NCBI GenBank assembly: GCA_019351895.1
Contig: JABBOH010000016.1
Span: forward strand, 34,952-98,951
DNA: 64,000 nucleotides
Direction: 5' to 3'
DNA from: Pseudomonadota bacterium
GTDB lineage: Bacteria > Pseudomonadota > Alphaproteobacteria > Acetobacterales > Acetobacteraceae
Below are positions 27,103-38,800 of this stretch, one piece after another; position 1 is the stretch's first letter, and each line of letters opens with the position of its first letter. Made by a program: the position numbers and the translations under genes. The notes beneath the pieces are model-generated. The model did not search any database. It saw only the letters and a list, made by a program, of their open reading frames with translations, and was not told the origin of the DNA.

Positions 27103-28068
27103 GTGAGTGACGACAATCAGGGGGAGACGGGTTCGGCCCCGCGCGCACGCCCCATGGCGATGAGGACCTCTACCCGCCGCGCACCTGCGAAGCGGACCGC
27201 GACGACGACGCGCGCCTCCGCGACGCGCAAGCCGGCGGCGAAGGCGGCGAGCAAGGCAGCGAAGCCTGCGGCGAAGGCCACGAAGACGCCGACGCGCGCG
27301 ACTGCGAAGAAGTCGACGGCGTCGACGGCGCGCAAGCCCGCCGGCAAGACGACGGCGAGCGCCGGTCGCCGCACGACGGCTTCGAAAACCGCGGCGTCCA
27401 AGACGACGACTGCGCGCAAGCCAGCCGGTCGTACAGCCGCCGCGACACGCAAGGCGGCGCCCGCCAAGCGCGGAGCGGCGAAGACGACGACTGCGGCGCG
27501 CAAGACGACGACCACCGCGCGGAAGACGACGACTGCGGCGCGCAAGACAGCGACCTCGGCCCGCAAGACGACGACGGCGCGCAAGCCGGCTGCGGCCAGC
27601 CGCAAGTCCGCGGCGCCGACCGCGCGCAAGACGTCGACGGCCCGTAAGCCGGCGGCTGCGGCCCGCAAGATCGCGTCGCCGCGCAAGACTGCGACCGCCA
27701 CGCGCAAGACCTCCACGACTGCCGCTGCACGCAAACCCGCGTCGAGTTCGCGCAAGACAGCGACCGCGACGCGCGCTTCGGCCACGTCGCGCAAGGCGGT
27801 GACAGCCCGCAAGCCCGCGACCCGTGGCGCTGCGACCGCGCGCAAGTCATCCGCCGCGAAGCCGGCGACGCGTGGCCGTCGCGCCAACGCCAAGCCGGTG
27901 ACGGATGTTCTGGAGCCCGTGACGCTGGCCGTGGTCGAGTTTGATGCCGCTCCGGCTGCCGAGAAGAAGACGCGTCGTGCGCGCAAGCCGAAGGCCGAAG
28001 CGAACCCAGTCACCGAGTCCGGTGAGTCCGAGACGATGGAGCCGAGCGAGGCCCATAACGAGGCGTAG
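27103..28068 (+). CDS. Histone H1-like Ala/Lys/Arg/Thr-rich repeat protein
   Basis: A 321-residue very basic, low-complexity protein resembling eukaryotic H1 tails and bacterial H1-like DNA-binding proteins (AlgP, Hc1, BpH1 type). From about residue 20 to 265 it consists of short irregular repeats around the motif (T/S)ARK or (A/S)RK followed by three to six Thr/Ala/Ser/Pro residues; KPAAKAA-type repeats lie near the start. The last 50 residues are acidic (EANPVTESGESETMEPSEAH), an unusual charge switch. GTG 27103 has AAGGAG seven bases upstream. A strong terminator follows, so it is a single-gene unit. Likely role: nucleoid compaction, by inference. Confidence 0.8.
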   Translation: MSDDNQGETGSAPRARPMAMRTSTRRAPAKRTATTTRASATRKPAAKAASKAAKPAAKATKTPTRATAKKSTASTARKPAGKTTASAGRRTTASKTAASKTTTARKPAGRTAAATRKAAPAKRGAAKTTTAARKTTTTARKTTTAARKTATSARKTTTARKPAAASRKSAAPTARKTSTARKPAAAARKIASPRKTATATRKTSTTAAARKPASSSRKTATATRASATSRKAVTARKPATRGAATARKSSAAKPATRGRRANAKPVTDVLEPVTLAVVEFDAAPAAEKKTRRARKPKAEANPVTESGESETMEPSEAHNEA

Positions 28069-28085
28069 ACGCCTCATACGCGCGT

Positions 28086-28131
28086 AAAGACGGCCGGTGC
28101 GGCGCTTCGTCGCTGTGCCGGCCGTCTTTCG
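28086..28131 (+). terminator. Rho-independent terminator of the histone-like gene
   Basis: AAAGACGGCCGG (28086-28097) and CCGGCCGTCTTT (28118-28129) form a perfect twelve-base stem. The 20-base loop can pair further (GCGGCG with CGCTGT around CTTCGT). The stem ends in TTTC, giving a short U-tract. The structure starts 17 bases after the stop. It is nearly symmetric, but the only gene reading in from the right ends about 120 bases away. Confidence 0.85.
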
Positions 28132-28251
28132 TTCCGCTTGTTCCAACGCCGGCCGGTTGTGGCGTCATCATCAACCGTGGAGGCAGCGCGGCTTCACCTT
28201 TGGGCCGAGCATCCTCTTGTCGGTCGAGGCACGCAGGCCTCAGCTGCGCCG

Positions 28252-29298
28252 TCAGCCCGTGAGGAGCGCCGCGAACCGCCGCGCCTGATCGTCCCAGGTC
28301 GAGAGTGCCCGGCCCGCCTGCCATGACGCCTCTGCCAGCTCGCGCCGCAGCGTCGCGCTGAAGACCAGTCGGCGCAACGCCTTGGATAGCTGCGCGTGGT
28401 CACCGGGCTCGACTATCACGCAGCCGTCCATCGGAATGATTTCAGGCGCCGCCGCACCATGGGTGAGGGCGAGAGGCAGGCCACGGCGGATGGCCTCGGC
28501 GACCGCCATTCCATAGCCCTCGAACCGGCTCCCCGAGATGAAGATGTCGGCCGTCCGCCAGAGCGTTTCCATGGACTCGGGCGCGCAGGCGCCGGGCCAG
28601 GTGACGCGATCGACAAGACCCAGCGTATCGACCAGAGCGCGCAACTCCGCCGCGTGGGCAGGATCGAGCGTATCGTCGCCGCAGACTGTAAGATGCCAAT
28701 CCAGGTCGGGAAGCCCCGCCAGCGCCCGCAGGACGGTGTCATGCCCCTTGCGCGGTATGAGGCTACCGACTGCAAGGAGGCGGCACGTGGGGCCGCCGGA
28801 GCCTACGCTGCGGCCCGCATCGGGAATGCCGGGCGTCACGACTGTCAGCGCGTCTGGGCTAAGCGACAGCGCACTGATCATGCTGGCGCGAGTACTCTCG
28901 CTGGGCACCACGATGCGCGGGAGACACGGCAGCAACTGCCGCTCGATCAGGGCAAAGGCGTCCCGTTCAGGCGGCGGTAACTGGGGCTCGAGCGACATCG
29001 GGTGGTGGACGAGGGCGATGGCGCCGGCATCGCGCAGGCTCGCTGCGAGCGGCGCGAAGGCGTAGAGGCAGAAGCCGTCGATGATAACGCTGCCGGCGGG
29101 ATTGGCGTGCCGTGCCGCAGTCCAGTGCGCGTCAGCAGCGGCCTTCGCCGCATCGTCGGGCAGCGGATGGCAGCCGGCCAAAGGCACGACTGTCACCTCG
29201 TGCCCGAGCGCGCGGAGATGGGCCGCAAGATGGGTGTCGTAGACGATCGCGCCGGCCGTGGAAGGAAAGCATCCCGGCACGAAAAAGGTCACGGACAT
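28252..29298 (-). CDS. GT4-type glycosyltransferase
   Basis: A 348-residue GT-B fold glycosyltransferase of family 4. The N-terminal Rossmann half has [20 protein letters not shown] and VHHPMSLEP; the C-terminal half has [20 protein letters not shown] (near 180), [20 protein letters not shown] with the EGYGxxxxE nucleotide-sugar motif, and a closing helix. The acceptor and sugar donor are unknown. It is followed downstream by the histone-like gene's terminator and is preceded, nine bases away, by the acetyltransferase gene on the same strand. Confidence 0.9.
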   Translation of the reverse strand: MSVTFFVPGCFPSTAGAIVYDTHLAAHLRALGHEVTVVPLAGCHPLPDDAAKAAADAHWTAARHANPAGSVIIDGFCLYAFAPLAASLRDAGAIALVHHPMSLEPQLPPPERDAFALIERQLLPCLPRIVVPSESTRASMISALSLSPDALTVVTPGIPDAGRSVGSGGPTCRLLAVGSLIPRKGHDTVLRALAGLPDLDWHLTVCGDDTLDPAHAAELRALVDTLGLVDRVTWPGACAPESMETLWRTADIFISGSRFEGYGMAVAEAIRRGLPLALTHGAAAPEIIPMDGCVIVEPGDHAQLSKALRRLVFSATLRRELAEASWQAGRALSTWDDQARRFAALLTG

Positions 29299-29307
29299 GA
29301 GCGCTCG

Positions 29308-29874
29308 TCAGACCTTCAGGTGATCCGGGATGGCGAAGCCAAGGTGGTGCGGAATGCTCCACACTTCCTTGATGGCGCGGCTACGGCGGAAGCCCGCGCG
29401 CTCATAGGCCGGCAGGGCGCGTGGGTGATCGGCGGTGCAGGTGTTCACGGTCATGCCGCGGATCGGACCCGACCACGCGTTGTCGATGGCGTGCTGCAGG
29501 AAAGCCGCCCCCAGGCCTCGGCCCACGGCATGCGGCATGAGCCCGAAGTAGTTGAGGTTGATAAAGGGCCAGCTCGTCGCGTCGAGTTCGTAGAACCCTG
29601 CCTCCTCGCCGTCGAGATAGAGAACGTGTACCGCGATCTGCGGGTTCCGCAGCACCGCCGCCAGTTCGGCATCCGGCATGACGCGCCGCAGCCACCACAG
29701 GTAGGGATGCCCGACCTTCGTCTGCAACGCGCGGTAGTGGTCGTTGTCGGGCGCCCGCAGGTGGCGAACCTCAGCCTGCGCCGGAATCTCAGGGTGCGGT
29801 CCGGGGAGACGCTCCGTCATTCGGAGGAAGGTCACAGTGACCCCCACGCGCGTCACGCCTTCGGTCTCCCGCAT
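29308..29874 (-). CDS. GNAT family N-acetyltransferase
   Basis: A 188-residue acetyltransferase of the GNAT superfamily. The acetyl-CoA loop is [20 protein letters not shown] (motif A pattern V-x-R-G-x-G), followed by [20 protein letters not shown], the usual motif B. ATG 29874 has GAGGAA five bases upstream and is preferred to an in-frame start at 29913. The substrate is not predictable. It sits between the glycosyltransferase and rpoD on the same strand, but rpoD normally has its own terminator, so co-transcription is uncertain. Confidence 0.88.
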   Translation of the reverse strand: MRETEGVTRVGVTVTFLRMTERLPGPHPEIPAQAEVRHLRAPDNDHYRALQTKVGHPYLWWLRRVMPDAELAAVLRNPQIAVHVLYLDGEEAGFYELDATSWPFINLNYFGLMPHAVGRGLGAAFLQHAIDNAWSGPIRGMTVNTCTADHPRALPAYERAGFRRSRAIKEVWSIPHHLGFAIPDHLKV

Positions 29875-29915
29875 CCCATTTCCTCGCGCTTTGCCCAACA
29901 TCGCGCCCAGCACGA

Positions 29916-31856
<1,941 letters not shown>

Positions 31857-31947
31857 TCACACCTCTCCGCCATGGATATGCAAGTCCTCGCCCAGATACT
31901 GGCCCACCACCCCGACACGATCCGCGCTCGAGGAAAACTCTCTATTG

Positions 31948-33801
31948 TCATGGGGTCGCGTCCATATCTCCGCGGCGAACGCGATCCCAGGATTCCTTGA
32001 GCGCGATCAACCGCCGCTGGTTCGCCTCGGTGGGCTCCGTCACGAAGTCGCGTTCCGCCACCTTCAAATCCGCCTCGATATGGGGCCCGCGCATGAACCC
32101 GTAAATCTGCCACCAGTGTGCAGCCGCATCGGCTGGAGCCGCGTCCGGCATGGCGCAGGCGGGCAGAGGGCGCGCTTCAAGGACGGCCGAAACTATCGTA
32201 TCGTACCCGAGCCGGCGGAGATGGGCGTTCAACGTCTCGCTGTCAAGAACCGGGTGCGGTTCCAACCATGTGCGGAGCGCATCACGCAGCTGCGCGAGCG
32301 GCTCCGGCAGGTCCAGCATTTCGAATGCCTCCTCGAGATCCGGCAGAAGCTGCGGATGGGTAAGCAGGATTGCCAGCAGTACCCGGCCGCGCTCGGCATC
32401 GCGAGACTGAGGGCTCATGTGCGGACGCGGGCCAATCGGAACAGGCCGCGGCGCCGCCCCCTTCCTACCGGGTGCAAACCCGCCGCCGCCGGCCCTCGGC
32501 ATCCCCGGAAACGCGCCTGATGCCTGCCGCCGATCCTGATACCAGCGGTCGCGGAGCGCAGCGCGATACGTGTCCGCCAGGGCGCGATCAGGGATGGTGC
32601 GCGCGGTCTCGTCGAGCCGGTTGCGCAGCTGCGCCCAACCCTCGGGCGAGAGCGGTCCCACCTCATCCTTGATCAGGCCGTAGATGGCGCTGCCGAGATC
32701 GTCCCGCTGCAGCTCCTCCGCCATGCCTTGCCGCCCGCGCTTCCCGACGACGCTGTCCGGGTCCTCGCCCTGCGGCAGAACGACGATGCCGAGGCTGCGT
32801 TCGGGCGTCAACAACGGCAAAGCGAGGCCAATCGCGCGCCGCCCCGCCTTGCGTCCGGCGCTATCGCCGTCGAAACAGAATACCGGTCGCTCATCTACCT
32901 GCCAAAGCGCATCCATCTGCTCGGTGGTGATGGCCGTGCCGAGCGGCGCCACGGCGGGAAAGCCCACCTGCGACAACGCGATCACATCCATGTAGCCTTC
33001 CACGACCACCAGACCTTGCCGCCTGCCCGGCCCACCCTGTTTCCCCCGTCTCGCAAGCTCAGGCTTCGCAAGATCGAGGCCATAGAGCGTCCGGCGTTTA
33101 GAAAACAACGCCGTTTCGGGGCCGTTCAGATACTTCGGCTGCCCGTCGCCCATGATCCGGCCGCCGAAGCTGATGACACTGCCGCGCGGATCGCGGATCG
33201 GGAACATCACGCGGCCGAAAAAAAGATCGATGAGACGGCCGTCCTCGGCCTGCTTCATGAGTCCCGCCTCAACCAACTGCCGAGGCTCTACACTCTCCCG
33301 CGCGAGATCGGCCGCCAGCGCACCACGCCCGCCGCCTGAGTAGCCGAGGCCGAAGCGGCGGATGGTCTCGTCCGTCAGGCCCCGGCGCAAGAGGTAGTCC
33401 AGCGCCGGGCGTCCCTCCGAGGTCGCCAGCCGCGCCTGGAAGCTTTTGGCGGCGAGTGCCAGCACCTCGTGCAGATCCGCCCGGCGGCGCTCGGCGGCGA
33501 CGGCCTCGGGCGAAGCGCGCGGCACCTCCAGCCCAGCCTCAGCGGCGAGGCTTTCGACAGCCTCCATGAAGCCCGCGTTCTGGGTCTGCATGACGAAGCC
33601 GATCGCGTCGCCATGCGCGCCGCAGCCGAAGCAGTGATAATGGTCGGCATAGACGTAGAAAGACGGGGATTTCTCGTTATGGAAGGGGCAGCAGCCCTTC
33701 CAGTCGCGCCCTGAGCGAGTGAGTTTCGCCCGTCTGCCGATCAGCGCCGCGAGCGGCGTGCGGGCCCGGAGTTCATCGAGAAAGGATGGTGGAAGCGCCA
33801 T
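31948..33801 (-). CDS. dnaG: DNA primase DnaG
   Basis: DnaG lays RNA primers for DNA replication. The 617-residue product has the N-terminal zinc ribbon with Cys38, His41, Cys57 and Cys60, the primase core (LPFFGRVMFPIRDPRG type block with SFGGRI), and a TOPRIM domain with VVVEGYMDVIAL and FDGDSAGRKA. The C-terminal third is a helicase-binding region (about 450-617). ATG 33801 has GGAGAG four bases upstream. It lies upstream of rpoD on the same strand and 53 bases downstream of yqeY. Confidence 0.97.
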   Translation of the reverse strand: MALPPSFLDELRARTPLAALIGRRAKLTRSGRDWKGCCPFHNEKSPSFYVYADHYHCFGCGAHGDAIGFVMQTQNAGFMEAVESLAAEAGLEVPRASPEAVAAERRRADLHEVLALAAKSFQARLATSEGRPALDYLLRRGLTDETIRRFGLGYSGGGRGALAADLARESVEPRQLVEAGLMKQAEDGRLIDLFFGRVMFPIRDPRGSVISFGGRIMGDGQPKYLNGPETALFSKRRTLYGLDLAKPELARRGKQGGPGRRQGLVVVEGYMDVIALSQVGFPAVAPLGTAITTEQMDALWQVDERPVFCFDGDSAGRKAGRRAIGLALPLLTPERSLGIVVLPQGEDPDSVVGKRGRQGMAEELQRDDLGSAIYGLIKDEVGPLSPEGWAQLRNRLDETARTIPDRALADTYRAALRDRWYQDRRQASGAFPGMPRAGGGGFAPGRKGAAPRPVPIGPRPHMSPQSRDAERGRVLLAILLTHPQLLPDLEEAFEMLDLPEPLAQLRDALRTWLEPHPVLDSETLNAHLRRLGYDTIVSAVLEARPLPACAMPDAAPADAAAHWWQIYGFMRGPHIEADLKVAERDFVTEPTEANQRRLIALKESWDRVRRGDMDATP

Positions 33802-33854
33802 GCTCTCCGCTTATACCGGATTTCGGCCGCCATGCGCGGCCCGCGCCACCGCTT

Positions 33855-34313
33855 TCACCCCGCAAGCTCGTCTTTCACGATCGCGCCGATGCGCGACATG
33901 TCGAGCGCCGCCCCATGCTGCGCCTTCAGCGCCGCCATGACGCGGCCCATATCCTTGGAACTCGCGGCGCCCGTCGCGGCGACCGCCGCCTTTGCGGCAT
34001 CGCGCATCTCGTCCTCGTTCAGGGCACGCGGCAGGAACTCCTCGATCACGGCGATCTCGGCTTGTTCCTTGGCGGCGAGTTCAGGCCGGCCGCCTTTCTC
34101 GTAGAGTTCGATCGCCTCGCGCCGCGGCTTGATCATGCCGCGCAGCATCCCAAGAACCTCGTCGTCCGCGATCCGCTCTACGCCACGCGGACGGGCCGCA
34201 ATGTCGGCGTCTTTTAGCTTCGCCATGATGAGCCGGATTGCCGAGAGCCGCTCTGTCTTGCCGGCTTTCATGGCCGATTTCATGCTGGCGCTTATGTCGT
34301 CCCGAACGCTCAC
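33855..34313 (-). CDS. GatB/YqeY domain-containing protein
   Basis: A 152-residue protein homologous to the C-terminal YqeY tail of GatB, the tRNA-dependent amidotransferase; the free-standing protein probably binds tRNA but its role is not established. Visible blocks are LSAIRLIMAKLKDADIA, MIKPRREAIELYEKGGRPEL and a C-terminal ATGAASSKDMGRVMAALKAQ. GTG 34313 has GGAG eight bases upstream; an in-frame GTG at 34334 is less likely because it lies next to the palindromic site. It is divergent from carA, the common alphaproteobacterial arrangement. Confidence 0.93.
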   Translation of the reverse strand: MSVRDDISASMKSAMKAGKTERLSAIRLIMAKLKDADIAARPRGVERIADDEVLGMLRGMIKPRREAIELYEKGGRPELAAKEQAEIAVIEEFLPRALNEDEMRDAAKAAVAATGAASSKDMGRVMAALKAQHGAALDMSRIGAIVKDELAG

Positions 34314-34334
34314 CGTCTGATCTCCAACCGTCAC

Positions 34335-34349
34335 GGGAAGTTTTTTCCC
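34335..34349 (+). promoter_or_regulatory. Distal operator-like palindrome upstream of carA
   Basis: GGGAA-GTTTT-TTCCC. With its flanks (ACGGGAAGTTTTTTCCCA) it is an inverted near-copy of the second site at 34384-34398, whose reverse complement reads ACGGGAAGTTATTTCCCA. The two centres are 49 bases apart. It also lies next to the upstream start candidate of yqeY, so one regulator could touch both genes. Binding by the HTH domain of the CarA fusion is inference. Confidence 0.6.
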
Positions 34350-34376
34350 ACCCGCGCGTCTCTACGAACTGGCCCG

Positions 34377-34405
34377 TTGAATTGGGAAATAACTTCCCGT
34401 ATGTG
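34377..34405 (+). promoter_or_regulatory. carA promoter with embedded operator palindrome
   Basis: A -35-like TTGAAT (34377-34382) and a -10-like TATGTG (34400-34405) are separated by 17 bases. The palindrome GGGAA-ATAAC-TTCCC (34384-34398) fills that spacer almost completely, the classical position for repression. Transcription would start about 34411-34412, which is the A of the first in-frame ATG of the long carA frame, and no Shine-Dalgarno is present there, so a leaderless transcript is likely. The -10 match is modest. Confidence 0.5.
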
Positions 34406-34411
34406 GACGCC

Positions 34412-35884
34412 ATGCCCCTCGACGTCAATGATATCGTACAACGGCTCGGCGGTCCCGAAGCAGCGGCCCGGCTGACACATGTCAGCGCCGAGGCGCTGCG
34501 CAAGTGGAAGCAGTCGGGTGTCATCCCCTCGAAACACTGGCGCACGATCATCGCCGCGACCGGGCTTTCCCTGGGCGACATGCCCGGCGGCGCGGTCGTC
34601 TCGGCGCCGCCTGTCACGTCAGCCAAGCTTGGGACTTCAGCCGCGAAGGACAGCCCGACCATGCCGGATTCCGCCGCCAGCTCCACCCCTCTCACGGACG
34701 TCCGCGATGTGGCCGTACCCGATGGGGCGACGGCGGTGCTGGTTCTGGCCGATGGCAGCCTGTGGTGGGGCAGGGGCTTCGGCGCCAACACGCCTGAAGG
34801 CGGCGCGCACGTGGGGGAGGTCTGCTTCAACACAGGCATGACCGGCTACCAGGAGACGATGACCGATCCCTCCTTCGCCGGGCAGATCGTCACCTTCACC
34901 TTTCCTCATATCGGCAATGTCGGAGCCAACCTCGAGGATGACGAGGCGACCACGCCGGCAGCCCTCGGCCTCGTCACCGCCCAGGACATCACCGTTCCCA
35001 GCAACTGGCGGGCCGCGCGGAGCTTCATTGACTGGCTGAAGGCTGCCAACCTGCCCGGCATCGGCGGCGTGGACACGCGGGCGCTCACGATCCGCATCCG
35101 GGACGGCGGCGCGCCCAGCGGCGTGCTCAGCTTCCCCGCGGACGGCCACTTCGACATCGCGGCCCTGCGGGTCCAGGCGCAGGCTTGGCCTGGGCTCGAA
35201 GGCATGGATCTGGCGGAGAGCGTTTCCTGCACCCAGACCTATGAATGGGATGAGATGGTGTGGCGCTGGGGCGAGCCGCCCGCCCGCCAGCAGGCCCCAC
35301 GCCGCCACGTCGTCGCCGTCGATTACGGGGCGAAGCGCAACATCCTGCGCTGCCTCGCCTCCGCCGGCTGCCGCGTCACCGTCGTGCCGGCCACCGCGAC
35401 CGCCGAGGACATCCTGCGCCACCGCCCTGACGGCGTGTTCCTCTCGAACGGTCCGGGCGATCCGGCCGCGACCGCCGCCTATGCCGTGCCCGCTATCCAG
35501 GCCGTGCTTGCCGCGCGCGTTCCGGTGTTCGGTATCTGCCTCGGTCACCAGCTGCTGGCGCGCGCGCTCGGCGCGCAAACCTTCAAGCTCGACCGCGGCC
35601 ACCGCGGCGCCAACCAGCCTGTGAAGGACCTCATCACCGGGCGGGTCGAGATCACCAGCCAGAACCACGGCTTCGCGGTGGATGAGAGAACGCTGCCCGA
35701 GGGCGTGACGGTGACCCATGTCAGCCTGTTCGACGGCAGCAACGAGGGCATCTCGGCCCCCGGCAGCCGCGCCTTCTCGGTGCAGTATCACCCGGAGGCC
35801 AGTCCGGGGCCCAGCGACAGCCACCACCTGTTCCATCGTTTTGTCGCGATGATGGACGACCGGCTTCCTGAGGGGGACTCCTGA
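34412..35884 (+). CDS. carA: Carbamoyl-phosphate synthase small subunit with N-terminal helix-turn-helix domain
   Basis: CarA is the glutaminase subunit supplying ammonia to CarB for arginine and pyrimidine synthesis. The CarA part starts near residue 108 (TAVLVLADGSLWWGRGFG), contains VGEVCFNTGMTGYQE and NIGGVDTR-type blocks, and ends in a class I amidotransferase domain with the nucleophile in FGICLGHQLLARALG and QYHPEASPGP. Upstream, in the same frame, residues 6-58 (DIVQRLGGPEAAARLTHVSA, then EALRKWKQSGVIP) form a Cro/YdaS-like helix-turn-helix. The fusion is 490 residues against about 375-400 for the family. An internal ATG at 34661 with GAAGGA ten bases upstream would give ordinary 407-residue CarA, so two products are possible. 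Confidence 0.93.
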   Translation: MPLDVNDIVQRLGGPEAAARLTHVSAEALRKWKQSGVIPSKHWRTIIAATGLSLGDMPGGAVVSAPPVTSAKLGTSAAKDSPTMPDSAASSTPLTDVRDVAVPDGATAVLVLADGSLWWGRGFGANTPEGGAHVGEVCFNTGMTGYQETMTDPSFAGQIVTFTFPHIGNVGANLEDDEATTPAALGLVTAQDITVPSNWRAARSFIDWLKAANLPGIGGVDTRALTIRIRDGGAPSGVLSFPADGHFDIAALRVQAQAWPGLEGMDLAESVSCTQTYEWDEMVWRWGEPPARQQAPRRHVVAVDYGAKRNILRCLASAGCRVTVVPATATAEDILRHRPDGVFLSNGPGDPAATAAYAVPAIQAVLAARVPVFGICLGHQLLARALGAQTFKLDRGHRGANQPVKDLITGRVEITSQNHGFAVDERTLPEGVTVTHVSLFDGSNEGISAPGSRAFSVQYHPEASPGPSDSHHLFHRFVAMMDDRLPEGDS

Positions 35885-35887
35885 GCC

Positions 35888-38800
35888 ATGCCGAAGCGCA
35901 CCGACATCCGCTCGATCCTCATCATCGGCGCAGGCCCCATCGTCATCGGGCAGGCCTGCGAGTTCGACTATTCCGGCGCTCAGGCCTGCAAGGCGCTGCG
36001 TGAGGAAGGCTATCGCGTCATCCTCATCAACTCCAATCCGGCGACGATCATGACGGATCCGTCGCTGGCGGACGCGACGTATATCGAGCCGATCACGCCC
36101 GAGATCGTCGAGCGCATCATCATGCGCGAGAAGCCGGACGCGCTGCTGCCGACCATGGGCGGACAGACCGCGCTGAACACGGCGCTCGCACTCGACCGGG
36201 CAGGGACGCTTGCGCGCCTCGGGGTGGAACTGATCGGGGCGAAGGCCGATGTCATCGACCGCGCCGAGGACCGGCTGAAATTCCGCGATGCCATGACGGA
36301 GATCGGCATCGAGAGCCCGAAAAGTGCCATCGCGCACACCTTGGCCGAAGCGCGGGAAGCGCTCGCGGAGGTCGGGTTGCCAGCGGTCATCCGGCCGAGC
36401 TTCACCCTCGGTGGCACAGGCGGCGGGATCGCCTACAACAAGGCGGAGTTCGAGCGGATCGTCGCCGGCGGACTTGAGGCGAGCCCCACGACCGAGGTTC
36501 TCATCGAGGAGAGCGTGCTCGGCTGGAAAGAGTACGAGATGGAAGTCGTGCGCGACAGCGCCGACAATTGCATCATCATCTGCGCCATCGAGAACGTGGA
36601 CCCGATGGGCGTCCATACCGGCGACAGCGTCACCGTCGCGCCCGCGCTGACGCTGACCGACAAGGAATATCAGCGGATGCGCGACGCGTCCGTCGCCTGC
36701 CTGCGCAAGATCGGCGTCGATACCGGCGGCTCCAACGTCCAGTTCGGTCTCAACCCGGCCGACGGCCGCATGGTCGTCATCGAGATGAACCCGCGGGTCT
36801 CTCGGTCCTCGGCACTCGCCTCCAAGGCGACGGGCTTCCCGATCGCCAAGATCGCGGCCAAGCTCGCGGTCGGCTACACCCTCGACGAACTCGGCAACGA
36901 CATCACCCGCACGACGCCCGCGAGCTTCGAGCCCACCATCGACTACGTGGTGGTGAAAATCCCGCGCTTCACCTTCGAGAAGTTCCCCGGCACGCCGGCC
37001 TTGCTATCGACCAGCATGAAGTCGGTGGGCGAGGCGATGGCGATCGGCCGGTCCTTCGCCGAAGCCCTGCAGAAGGGGCTGCGCAGCATGGAAACGGGCT
37101 TCTCGGGTCTCGATGAAATCGAGGCGCCGGGCGACGGTACTGCCGAGGCCTTCCGCGCCGCGCTCTCGGCACCGCGTCCCGATCGTCTGGTGATGGCCGC
37201 GCAGGCGATCCGCGCGGGGTTGAGCCTCGAAGAGATCCACGATTGCTGCAAGTTCGACCCGTGGTTCCTCGGCGAGCTGAAGCGCGTGGTCGATGCCGAG
37301 CGCGATATCCGCGCGCATGGGCTGCCGGAGACCCCGCTAGGACTGCGCCGCATCAAGGCGCTGGGCTTCTCGGATCAGCAGCTGGCAAAGCTGACGGGCC
37401 AGACGGTGGATGCGATCGGCGGGCTACGCGAGCGCCTCGGGGTGCGGCCGGTCTACAAGCGTATCGACACCTGTGCCGCAGAATTCGGGTCCGCCACTCC
37501 TTATATGTACTCGACCTACGAGACGGGCTTCGGGGATCCCGTCTGCGAGAGCGATCCCACCGACCGGCAGAAGGTCATCATTCTCGGTGGCGGCCCCAAC
37601 CGGATCGGCCAGGGCATTGAATTCGACTACTGCTGCGTCCACGCGGCATACGCGCTTAAGGATGCCGGCTTCGAGACCATCATGGTCAACTGCAATCCCG
37701 AAACGGTCAGCACCGACTACGACACCTCCGACCGTCTCTATTTCGAGCCGCTGACCGCCGAGGATGTCATCGCGCTCATCCGGCGCGAGCAGCAGCGGGG
37801 GACGGTGCTCGGATGCATCGTGCAGTATGGCGGGCAGACGCCGCTCAAGCTCTCCCAGGCGCTGTCGGCGGCCGGGATTCCGCTGCTCGGCACCAGCGCG
37901 GACGCCATCGACATCGCCGAGGATCGCGAACGGTTCCAGGTGCTGCTGCACAAGCTCGGGCTGCGCCAGCCGGAAAACGGCATCGCGCGCTCGACCGAGG
38001 AGGCCGAGGCGATCACCGAGCGCATCGGCTTTCCGGTCGTCATCCGGCCGAGCTACGTGCTTGGTGGCCGCGCCATGGAGATCGTCCATGACCGGACGCA
38101 GCTTGCCCGCTACATGCGGGAAGCAGTGCGCGTATCCGGTGAGAACCCGGTATTGATCGACCGCTATCTGAACGATGCGATCGAAGTCGATGTCGACTGC
38201 ATCGCCGATGGCGAGCAGGTCTTCGTGGCGGGCGTCATGGAGCATATCGAGGAGGCCGGGATCCATTCGGGCGACAGCGCATGCTCGCTGCCGCCCTATT
38301 CGCTTTCGCCCGCCATCGTCGAGGAGTTGAAGGCGGAGACGGTCGCGATGGCGCGCGCGCTCCACGTCGTGGGCCTGATGAACGTTCAGTACGCCATCAA
38401 GGACGACACGATCTACGTGCTGGAGGTGAACCCGCGTGCCTCCCGCACCGTGCCGTTTGTGGCGAAGGCGACGGGCGTGCCGGTCGCGAAGATCGGCGCG
38501 CAGGTGATGGCGGGGGCGAAGCTCTCGTCCTTCGCGCTGGAGGACCATGCCGCGGGGCCGCATGTCGCGGTGAAGGAATCCGTCTTCCCCTTCGCGCGCT
38601 TTCCCGAGGTCGACACCATCCTGGGACCGGAGATGAAGTCGACCGGCGAAGTGATGGGCCTCGACACGAGCTTCGCCCGAGCTTTCGCCAAGGCGCAGCT
38701 CGGCGCCGGGGTGCGGCTGCCGATGACCGGCACGGTCTTCCTGTCGGTCAAGGAATCCGACAAGGCGGCGCTGGTGCCCCTCGCGCGGCGGCTGACGGAG

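Noticed and set aside
27117..28013. Minus-strand frame opposite the histone-like gene
   Set aside because: It mirrors the repeats and reads as an Ala/Val/Arg/Leu repeat. There is no ribosome site, and the terminator and Shine-Dalgarno support the plus strand.
34637..36616. Minus-strand open frame of 659 codons opposite carA-carB
   Set aside because: It is antisense to two certain genes and has the Arg/His/Gly/Asp-rich composition of a shadow frame.
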